64,000 bases of DNA from Acanthamoeba castellanii str. Neff (Eukaryota; Discosea; Longamoebia; Acanthamoebidae). Below are positions 55,554-64,000 of the stretch, one piece after another. Each line of letters opens with the position of its first letter. Position 1 is the stretch's first letter. The notes under the pieces were generated by a model that saw only the letters and a program-made list of their open reading frames with translations, was not told the origin of the DNA and did not search any database. Position numbers and translations under genes: made by a program. Location: positions 573,811-637,810 of the forward strand of contig NW_004457592.1 of assembly GCF_000313135.1 (NCBI RefSeq), read 5' to 3'.

Positions 55554-57019
55554 ATGGAGCCAGCCACGCCGACAACCCCAGCGCGCCACGGGCCTTGTAT
55601 GACGTGCCGCCTTCGGCATGTGTTGTGCGACCGCCAGCGCCCCTGCGGCCGCTGTGCGCGACTGGGCGAGACAGACCACTGCGTGGACCCGCCCCGCGCG
55701 CACAAGAGAGGCCGCCCTCGCAAGGAGCACCCGCCCCCGCCTCCCACTCGAGCCGCAATCACCACCGCGGCACCACCCCTGCGCCCGGCCGCAAGGTCCA
55801 CGACCGCTGAGCCCGTAGCCAGCAGCCCGCCCAGTTTGCAGGCGCCGACCAACGCGGGGAGCCACCAGCTCAGGGAAGAAGGGGAGGAGGGCCACCACGG
55901 CTTGGACAGACAAGGCGCGGAGGGAAGAGGGGGGCCGGTGCCACCGCTGGACACGACACTCTCGCTTGCCCTCCTGGTCGAGCTGAAGAAGGTGCGCCGC
56001 GAGTGCGCGGCCATGGCGGGCAAGCTCGACCGGATGGCCAAGCGGCAGAAGCTGATGCAGGGCCAGCTCGACAACCTTCTCCAATCTCCTTCCCGCTCTT
56101 CATCATCTTCAGCTTCTTCTTCTCCATCTTCAGCCTCTTCTTCTCCATCTTCTTCATCTTCTACTTTTTCTCCTTGGCGCCCTCTCGATCCTTCTCGCCT
56201 GCCGACTGGCTCGAAGGCGTGAGGCCCTCCCCCACCACCCATTTTCGCCTCCTATCCGCCCAGCCGTCGAGCAACCTGCTCAGCTGCCTGTCCGACCGGC
56301 CGTGGATGATCGAGCGCGTGGTGCCTCTCTCCGAACTGCGCCTGCCCAAGCACCGCTTCCCGGCAGGTAGCGAACAGTACCTCCGGCCAGGCCAGGAGAT
56401 GCCCGCCACGCTGGTCACAGGCTTCAACGACCAGTTCTGCAACCTCTTCAAGTACTCTCGGGTTCGTGGCCCCACCTGTTATGTTCCGATGGAGTTTGTT
56501 TTGATGGTGTTGCTGATCTGTTGCTGAGGGGTGATGGGTGGATTGCAGGAGGAGCTAGAGGAGCTGAACGGGCTCCGCCTGTATCCGCGGTCAGTCTGGG
56601 AAGCGTTGACTCCTCTTGCCGAGGAGGTGTTCTGCAAGTGCCCCACTAGCGCTGGCCCCATTTACACCTTCGTGGCGCCCATGATCGACAAGCAAGGCGG
56701 CATCCTCTACACTGAGTGCCGCTGGCAGGGCTTCTACGACTGGCAAGGCACCATCTCCTGGGGCGTGAGCATCCTTGACCGCTGGAGCGAATCTTTCGTC
56801 AATCACCCCGAGCACCACCATCATCACCAGCCCGCCCTCCCACAACCAGCAGCACAAGAAGAGGCGGCGCCTGCCAGCCAACCCCATCATCTTCACGCCG
56901 ACCCTACACCTGCTCATCACCACGACCCAAACAGCTTCCTTGACCACCACCACCACCCTCCTCCCACGCTCGATGACCTGTTGTATGCTCACTTCTTTCA
57001 AGACCCCCCTCCAACATAA
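55554..57019 (+). CDS. Zn2Cys6-type putative regulator, copy 1, with internal frame break
   Basis: The N-terminus carries a binuclear zinc-cluster-like motif, CMTCRLRHVLCDRQRPCGRC followed by ARLGETDHC (C-x2-C-x6-C-x5-C-x2-C-x8-C), then an AT-hook-like KRGRPRK and a short helix (ELKKVRRECAAMAGKLDRMA). The frame closes at 56222 within a Ser repeat, yet homology to copy 2 resumes one frame over: ADWLEGVRPS, LRLPKHRFPAG, VTGFNDQFCNLFKYSR. The break is between about 56075 and 56195 and equals one missing base; no GT-AG intron can repair it. The second exon (56549-57019) encodes MIDKQGGILYTECRWQGFYD and a His/Pro-rich tail. The C-terminal domain may be a novel sensor or effector domain. Confidence 0.7.
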
Positions 57020-57184
57020 ACCACCCAAGCTGTTGTCCGTGGGTTCCTCTTCGCCGCATGGCTGGTACACTTGGTTGCACGTCGACCAGACCGGAGTCCA
57101 AGTACTCTGGAGCGGTGGCTGGCCAAGACACAGCCATTTCAAAAACAATTCTAAGATTTATATCGGTATCTAAGTGAAGACCTG

Positions 57185-58159
57185 CTACATCTGAGCCATT
57201 AGCCCGGAAGCAGGCGCACATTCAACGACGACAGTGATGCGCTTGTTTAGGTAGTAGCAAGGGTCGCCAAGGATGTTCAACTCGCTTGGGTGGCTGATGG
57301 TGCAGCTCTTCTTGCCCAAGCAGCGCGAGGCTGCAATGTGCATGATCGCTGTCGAGTGGCAATTGGGGTCGATCGCGTAGTTTGGACAGACGCCTGTTGG
57401 CAGACCATACGAGGCAAACGGAATCCTGACAACCACCTGAACACAGTCACACCTACGGTCAGCCATTGGTCTTAACACTATCACCCCCAAACTCTCTTCT
57501 GCTTCTTCTTCTCTTTCATCTTCTGCGCTTGGCGGTGTTTGGTTGTACCGAGCCGGCTGGGCATGTGATGGTGGTTTGCTGCCACTCGGGCGCAGTGCCA
57601 CACGCGTACGTGTGGGACGGCGGCAGGGCCGGCAAGGGCGAGATCGAGGGCTTGGGGGCGAGCGGTGCGCATTGGGCCACCAAGCGCAGGCGCTTGTAAA
57701 CTTTGGTGCAGGTGCCACCCAAAGGACCGAATTTCTCCGCGTTCTGCACCACGGAGCAGTTGTTGCGACCCACGCAGAGGCTCGCCACGGTGCCAAAGAC
57801 AGTGTGCGACTCGCAGACAGGTTCACTGACGTAGTTGGGGCAAGTGCCCGTCGGCAGGCCGTACGACACGAAGGGGATTCCCACAATCACCTGGTGCGCA
57901 AGAACAATGACAATGGCAACAGCAAGAAAGTAAGCGACCGTTGCAAATGACGAACACAATCCGATGGAAAGAACATGCTTTTAAATGGAGGGATTAATGC
58001 AAAGGGTCAGCATACCCAGTCGGAGGGGCAAACAATGGAGGCTGAAGCGCCCTCAATGTCCGATGCGCCACATACCAGGGTTTCAGCAGACGCGCTTACC
58101 ACCAGCAGTACGAGGGCCGCTACGAAGAAGACGAACGAAGGGCGGTTGTCACTTCTCAT
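57185..58159 (-). CDS. Secreted tandem SUEL/rhamnose-type lectin
   Basis: Three exons (58016-58159, 57549-57890, 57185-57436) give 245 residues. A signal peptide (RPSFVFFVAALVLLVVSASA) is followed by two galactose/rhamnose-binding lectin-like domains. Domain 1 has GIPFVSYGLPTGTCPNY, ASLCVGRNNCSVV, FGPLGGTC and YKRLRLVAQC; domain 2 repeats VRIPFASYGLPTGVCPNY, ASRCLGKKSCTIS, ILGDPCYYLNKRITVVVEC. The spacing of cysteines and the YG and DPC motifs match the SUEL family, although the usual YGR triad reads YGL here, so sugar specificity may differ. Introns separate the signal exon and the two domains in phase 0. It sits between the two regulator copies. Confidence 0.85.
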
Positions 58160-58352
58160 CTTGTGCGCGGGTTGTGGTGCTAGTTTTCCTGCTCGGGTAT
58201 TAAAAGCTTGGCCAAATGCATTTCGAAAATTTAACGTGATCGAGGAAAAATTGCAGATGAGGCTGGTGGAGGTGAGAAAGAAGAAAGAAAAGAGAGGGGG
58301 GGGGCAAGAAGAACAAGGCCAATGCGTCGCCAGTGGCGCCTACGCCAATTCA

Positions 58353-59721
58353 ATGACCACGCCTACAAACCCCAGCGCGCCACCGGCCTTGCATGACGTG
58401 CCGCCTCCGACATGTGTTGTGCGACCGCCAGCGCCCCTGCGGCCGCTGCGTGCGGCTGGGCGAGACTGACCACTGCGAGGACCCACCTCACGCGCACAAG
58501 AGAGGCCGCCCTCGCAAGGAGCCCCCGCCTCCGCCTCACCCACTTCCTGCTCCCTACACCACAACCACCACCGCCGCCATGGCTCCATTCCCGCAGCACC
58601 CAGCCCCAGTCCCAACCAACCACAACAGCATCCACGAGGAGGGCGAGGAGGGCCACCACGACTTCAGCAGACAAGGCGTGGAGGGAAGAGGGGGGTCGGC
58701 GCCACCGCTGGGCACGACACTCTCGCTTGCACTGCTGGTCGAGCTGAAGAAGGTGCGCCGCGAGTGCGCGACCATGGCGGGCAAGCTCGACCGGGTGGCC
58801 AAGCGGCAGAAGCTGACGCAGGGCCAGCTCGACACCAAGATGATTACGTCTCCTTCCTCCTCTCCATCATCTTTTACTTCTACTTCACCGTCCACTTCAT
58901 CGTCCTCTCCACCTCCACGACTCTTCGCCGACTGGCTCAAAGGCGTGCGACTCTCCACCGCCACCTCCGCCCACATCCACGTCCGCGTCCTCTCTTCTCG
59001 GCCGTCGAGCAACCTGCTCAGCTGCCTGGCCGACCAGCCGTGGTTGATCGAGCGCGTGGTGCCTCTCTCCGAACTGCGCCTGCCCAAGCACCGCTTCCCT
59101 GCGGGCATCGAACCGTACCTCTCGGCAGGCCTCCGACCAGGCCAGAAGGTGCCCGCCACGCTGGTCACAGGCTTCAACGACCAGTGCTGCAACCTCTTCA
59201 AGTACTCTCGGGTTCGTGGCCCCATCTGCTGCGTGGTGGCGGGCATGCGTGTGTGGGCGGGGGTGATGATGACATGGTGTGGCTGATGTGGGTACTACAT
59301 GTGCGACTCGCAGGAGGAGCTAGAGGGACTGAACGCCCTCCGCCTGTATTCACGGTCAGTCTGGGAAGTGTTGCCCGCCATCGCCGAGGTGGTGTTCAGC
59401 AAGTGGCCCACCACCGATGGCCCCGTGTACCACTTCACGACGCCCATGATCGACAAGCAAGGCGGCATCCTCTGCACCGAGTGCCGCTGGCAGGGCTTCT
59501 ACGACTTGCAAGGCAACTTCTCCTGGGGCGTGACGGTGGTCGACCGCTGGAGCGGACCGTTCATCAATCACCTCGAGCACCACCAGCAACCTCCAGAACC
59601 TGTGGAAGAGGCGGCGCCCACCAGCCAACCCCATCACAACCCAACCAACTTCGTTGACCATCCTCCAACACTCGATGACTTGCTGTACAGTCACTTCTTT
59701 CAAGACGATCCACCAACATGA
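58353..59721 (+). CDS. Zn2Cys6-type putative regulator, copy 2, with disrupted start
   Basis: Paralogue of copy 1 across both exons (58393-59211 and 59314-59721). It retains RLRHVLCDRQRPCGRC, KRGRPRK, the helix ELKKVRRECATMAGKLDRVA, the Ser tract in frame, ADWLKGVRLS, ERVVPLSELRLPKHRFPAG and MIDKQGGILCTECRWQGFYD. By homology the start is the ATG at 58353, but one extra A near 58367-58369 shifts that frame, which stops at 58469. The next in-frame ATG (58393) would begin MTCRLRH and lose the first cysteine of the zinc cluster. An upstream exon spliced to an acceptor near 58373 would also restore it. It converges with ABCG copy 2, 57 bp away. Confidence 0.7.
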
Positions 59722-59777
59722 AACCATCCGTATGCACTTGACAGACATGATGTCGAGCAAGAACTCATCTCAGTGTG

Positions 59778-62552
59778 TTAAAACTGCTTCTTGTTGAGGA
59801 AGCGCAGAGCCAAGTAGGCCAGTAGCCGTGTGACAATGATCATGCCCACCAGGAACAGGACGTCGGCCCAGATGTTGGTTTCGACGTTGAGGTAGTCCAG
59901 CACGTCGTCGCCCGTGATCACGCCGCCCGTCGTCGGGTACTGGTTGTTCACCGCCGCCGGCGTGTAGGTGTCGTCGCCCACCTTGTACTCGGTGAGGAGG
60001 AGCAGCTCGTAGCTGTACTTGATGATTGAGATCCACCGGGCCCACGCAATCCACACGCGCAGGGTCTGCTGGGACAGGAAGAACCCGCCTGCACACACCT
60101 GTGTCAATAACCGGCGAGCAACCTCAATTGCTCAGCAGCCGCCCATGGGCTCGTACAAGCGTGACGTACCAAGGATGATGGAGCTGAGGATGAAGATGAC
60201 CGAGATGGTGATGGCCTGCTGCATGTTGGGGATCGCTGCGCCCACTATGAGGCCCAATCCGCTTCCCAGGAGCGTGAACAGGCACAGGCTCAGGAGCCAC
60301 AGGAAGAAGGCCCCCGCGTGCGCGGACAAGCCCACCTGTGTGACGCGCAAGCCAAGCAAACGAAAAGAGTGGGTGGTGAGAGGCTCGGCATAGAGGAGAA
60401 GTGGATTGGGGTGTGTGGCCACTGCGTACCACCCAGTAGGTGATGCAACCGAAGAAGAGCGGAAGGACGAGATCAAGCGGCGTCTCGGCGAGGACCTTGG
60501 CCAGGAAGTAGGAGGACAGGCGGTAGGTACCCGTGTCCCGCTCCTTGTTCAGCACTGCCCGCTCTCCGGGGACTGTGGCGAGCATTGTGTCAGCTAAGTT
60601 ATCTGCGTGGGAGATAAGGTGGTTCTCGCGAGAACACGTACAAGCCAGCATGGTCATGAACATCGTCTCCATCGTCCAATACATGGCACTGTAAAACAGG
60701 AACGCGTTGCGATCGGCCAAGCTCTCCTCTGGTTGTCGCCCCCGCGTCAGTGGAACAGGTCAACGATCATGATTCAGATAGAAGGGGGGTCGGTCGGTAC
60801 CGTCTTTGTCCATTCGCAGCCAGAAGAGGCCGGAGACGATGGCGAAGACAACCACGACGATGATCTGGGGAGTGGAGAGGATCGCTGGTCGGCGCTGCTT
60901 GAAGGTGCGCACGGTGAGCACCCGCAGTTGCTGGAGGAAGTGCGTCGGGTACTTGGCCCCCTTCCGCACGTCCTTGAGCGACGCCTCTTCTCCCCACTGG
61001 CCCGTGTCGTTCTTCGTAGTGGTACTCTTCTCGTGCTGATCGTCGTCGTCGTCGGCGGCGATGAGCAGGGGCTGCTTCTTGTCCCCGTCGTCCGTGGTGG
61101 GGTGGTTGGCAGCGTAGGAGTCGATCAGGAGCTGCCGCACGGTTCGTCCGTCCTTGATCGTGCGCGTCGAGCTCACCACCTCGACTGCAGCGCCCAGCAC
61201 CGCAGTGTCAGCAAAAGCAAAGCCAAAACAAAAAGACACAACTGATGAACTGTGGAGTGGGGGCCTACGCATGAAGTCGGCTGCGTTGTATTGTGGGCCG
61301 GGCGTGTGGAGGCCGAGCGAGGCAAAGTAGGAGAGGACGTCTTTGGTGGGACCCGAGTAGACCGTCCACCCGCCCTCGGCCAGCAGGATCACCCGGTCGA
61401 ACATGAGGAACATGGCCGACGACGGCTGGTGGATGGTCGACACCACCGTGTGTCCGCTCTGGGCCAGCGCGCGCATCGACACCACAAGGCCCAGCGACGT
61501 CGCCGCATCCAACCCTGTTGTTGTTCATGCGCGCACCAAGCAAGGTCAGTCGACTGGTGCTTCCCTCGACACACTCGCACACGCACACAGGCACGTACCC
61601 GATGTGGGCTCGTCAAGGAAGACGAGGGAGCGGTTGCCTACGATCTCCGTGGCGATGTTTGTTCGCTTCTTCTCGCCGCCAGATATGCCCCTCTGTGGCC
61701 CACGATCGCGCACACCGTGGTCAGGGGATCAGCTCCAATCTCTAATCATAGATCGAGGGAGGGCGGGTGGAGGCACTGTACCTTCCAGGCGTCGCCCACG
61801 ATCGTGTTGGCGCACCGCACAATGCCGAGCTCGCTCAGCACGCTCTCGACCGCGGCCTTCTTATCGGCGGCCGACATCTTGCGAGGCAGCTTGAGCATGG
61901 CCGCCGTGCGCACCGTCTCCCGCACGCTGATCTCCGGGAAGAAGATGTCCTCCTGCATCACGTAGGCCATGCGCCGCTTGAGCCGCGCCGGCGTGACCTT
62001 GTCGTTGCCGTTGATCAGCACCTGGCCCGTGAGGTGCTTGGCGCCGCCGTGGGTGATGCGCTTGGAGAGCACGTTGAGGAGGGTGGTCTTGCCCGAGCCG
62101 GTGGGACCCATGATGGCAACGAGCTCGCCCGCGCGCACGCTTCCGCTCACGTTGTTCAGGATCGGAATCTCCATGGTCGAGCCCAGGCAGCCCGTCAGGG
62201 CACCGGGCAGGGGGAGGAAGCCGAGCAGGAGGCGGAGCACGGGGTTGGCGGGCGGCGTGGGCACGACGAACTTGAGGATGAGGTTGCGCCACTCGAGGTT
62301 GAGTCGAAGTCGCGGCGGGACTTGCGAGCAGGGCGTGGGCTGATCGATGCGGGCGTACTGGGAGACCCCGAGCCTGGAGTAATCCTGCACCACGCGGGGG
62401 GGGATAGATGTTATCAAATGATAAGTAGAGTTTGGGGGGGGGAAGTGTAAGTGAAAAGATGGTAGCTTGCTCACCTCGGGCAGCTGCTCTTCGGTTGCCA
62501 ACTCTGTCATCTCGAGGTCTCTGTCGTCATCGCTGCTTGTGCTCGATGTCAT
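59778..62552 (-). CDS. ABCG half-transporter, copy 2
   Basis: Paralogue of the gene at 52510-55360. Exon 1 (62475-62552) encodes an acidic [12 protein letters not shown] start. The ATPase has Walker [19 protein letters not shown], the signature region around 61670-61690, and H-loop STIHQPSS. The membrane half contains [54 protein letters not shown] and LRFLNKKQF at the C-terminus. The ATPase half is almost identical to copy 1 at nucleotide level, including a perfect 220-bp tract, whereas the membrane half and linkers differ more. It probably exports hydrophobic compounds as a homo- or heterodimer with copy 1. Confidence 0.9.
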
Positions 62553-62771
62553 GGCGGCGGGTAAGGGGGTGTGGTGATAGCAGTATGGAGTCTCGGCGGA
62601 GGCTCTTGAGTTGTTTGCCTCGGCCCGTCGGGCTCCGGCTTTTTGTGTCGGCGGGGTTTAAGCTTAGCAGCGACGAGCCAACCACCGAACGAAGCGAGTT
62701 GGCCAATCAGACAAATCCCTGATGGTAGCGAAATTTCATCGTAGTGATCAACCGTGTGTGGAATAACGCTG

Positions 62772-64000
62772 TCATCCATCTATTGGTCCTGCCGGCAGCT
62801 TCACAGCGCGATAGTCGTAGTAGTTGGTGGGAGGCCCAAACGTGTCGAGCCACTCCAGGGTCGCCATCTCGGTACCCTCCCTGCCCGGCTGTGGCTTACT
62901 GTCGCTGCTACTGCGGCATTCGTCCCCCGACACGCAGCAGAGCAGAGCCCGGAAGCGTGGGTCGGCAGGCCGGCCCTGACCGTCGCGGCGTTCGGGTCCG
63001 CCGTGGATCACGGAACAGCCCCCCTCGCCGTAGCACTGCCATCGATAGGAGCACCACACCCTCTCGTAGAAGCCCTCCTGCAGCAATGCGCGCGGCGGGT
63101 GGAACGGCAGGTGGTGGGAGTTGGTGGGCCGGCCCAGACAGGCGTGCTCGGCCACGGTGAAGCCGCAGGCGATACAGGTCATCGCGGGGGTCTTGCACCG
63201 CAGGGGCTGGTCCCACCACCACTCCGGCACGTCGTCACCGGTGAAGGAGCCCTTCGATTTGGCGGCCAGCTGGGCCAGGGAGTCGCGTAGTGGGCTCGGG
63301 GCCGGTCCGGCGTAGGTCATCACCGAATAGCGCGAGCCGTGGTCGCCCAACTTCTTCTCCTCCTCTTCGTCGCGCATGTAGGCCTTGCACGCGCAGGTGG
63401 GCGCCACGAGGGACCCGCAGCCGGCCGGGCACCTGAGGCGCCCCTGCTTCGGATCCCACATCAGGTAGTGGCCGCAGCCGGTCGGCACCGGGACCGGCGG
63501 CAGGTCCGGCTCGATGTCGTTCCTGTCGTCGACGTTGGCCTCCCAGCCGCGGACCGGGGCGGGCGGGCGGCGGCCCTGGCACCTGAACCCACCCACGCGC
63601 CACTGGCACCTGGGGCAGGAGAAGACGGGCACGGACTCGTCCATGTGGTAGAGCAGGCCCTTGAAGTTGCTGGCCAGCGGCAGCGGCGCGGCCTCGTCGT
63701 AGAGCGCGGGCTCGAGCCGTGGGTGACGGGCTGCCAGCTTCATCCGGGCGGCCTGTTCGGTGGGCGACGGGGCGGCGCCCGTACGGAACCGCGAGCAGGC
63801 CAGCTCGAGGGCCACCAGGTCGCGCGCCTTGATAGCCGGCGTGCAGCAGATGAGGATGAGGAGCTCTATGGGCAGCTTGAGCATCAGGTCGCCGTTGGCG
63901 CCCTGGTTTAAACGAGACCACGCCACAGTGGCCGACGTCGACTTGGTGGGTTTGGTGCCACTCTTCGGCTGGCCAGGCTGCGGAGGCGGGGCAGAGGGGT
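62772..64000 (-). CDS. Cys-rich F-box-like protein, 5' end beyond window
   Basis: A long uninterrupted frame ending at 62772 and still open at the window edge (PPPQPGQPKSGTKPTKSTSA is in frame near 63960), so the true start may lie outside; the first in-frame ATG inside is at 63884 (MLKLPIELLILICC). That segment, followed by ARDLVALELACSRFRTG, resembles an F-box. The remainder has cysteine pairs spaced like zinc-binding knuckles (FSCPRCQWRVGGFRC, LRCPAGCGSLVAPTCACK, MTCIACGFTVAEHAC) and ends YYDYRAVKLPAGPIDG. I do not know the family; a substrate adaptor of an SCF ligase with treble-clef-like zinc sites is plausible. Confidence 0.65.
   Translation of the reverse strand, partial: PSAPPPQPGQPKSGTKPTKSTSATVAWSRLNQGANGDLMLKLPIELLILICCTPAIKARDLVALELACSRFRTGAAPSPTEQAARMKLAARHPRLEPALYDEAAPLPLASNFKGLLYHMDESVPVFSCPRCQWRVGGFRCQGRRPPAPVRGWEANVDDRNDIEPDLPPVPVPTGCGHYLMWDPKQGRLRCPAGCGSLVAPTCACKAYMRDEEEEKKLGDHGSRYSVMTYAGPAPSPLRDSLAQLAAKSKGSFTGDDVPEWWWDQPLRCKTPAMTCIACGFTVAEHACLGRPTNSHHLPFHPPRALLQEGFYERVWCSYRWQCYGEGGCSVIHGGPERRDGQGRPADPRFRALLCCVSGDECRSSSDSKPQPGREGTEMATLEWLDTFGPPTNYYDYRAVKLPAGPIDG

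Overview
The window looks like nuclear DNA of a free-living amoebozoan, most likely Acanthamoeba or a close relative. Coding sequence is GC-rich and strongly biased to G/C at third positions. Genes are packed tightly (often 50-300 bp apart) and cut by many short GT-AG introns of about 60-150 nt. A complete 5S rRNA gene closely matches what I recall of the Acanthamoeba 5S sequence. No bacterial operons, CRISPR arrays, tRNAs or intact transposons were seen. Exon models were built by hand from splice-site consensus, reading-frame phase and family homology, so individual boundaries may be off by a few bases.

Layout. 1-7.2 kb (+): 3' part of the proteasome ATPase Rpt3, a potato-type-I protease inhibitor, two small CAMK-like kinases, then a broken PQQ-type beta-propeller gene. 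8-15.7 kb (-): a small secreted Cys protein, an F-box/LRR protein, an IQ-DH-PH RhoGEF and a third small kinase. 15.7-22.6 kb: a long gap, a small hypothetical protein (-), a mitochondrial prohibitin-like SPFH protein (+), and a coiled-coil/phytanoyl-CoA-dioxygenase fusion (-) with a 5S rRNA gene inside one intron. 23-43.5 kb (+): an ankyrin-filamin-RING protein, a large single-pass membrane protein resembling a plant family, importin-9, an ABCG28-like transporter with a Cys-rich ectodomain, and a degenerate Dbp5/DDX19-like helicase. 43.8-52.4 kb (-): a homeodomain protein, the SAGA deubiquitinase adaptor Sgf11/ATXN7L3, a divergent alpha-tubulin without an acidic tail, and MLH1. 52.5-62.6 kb: a duplicated accessory cluster of two ABCG half-transporters (-), two Zn2Cys6-type putative regulators (+) and a two-domain secreted SUEL lectin (-). 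The right edge holds most of a Cys-rich protein (-) running off the window.

Most of the window is housekeeping. The most interesting parts are the ABCG/Zn2Cys6/lectin cluster, where one regulator and one transporter share a 193-bp divergent promoter, the two regulator copies carry different frame disruptions, and the transporters share a perfectly identical 220-bp tract; the intronic 5S rRNA gene; the tailless alpha-tubulin; the degenerate DEAD-box protein; and several uncommon domain fusions.
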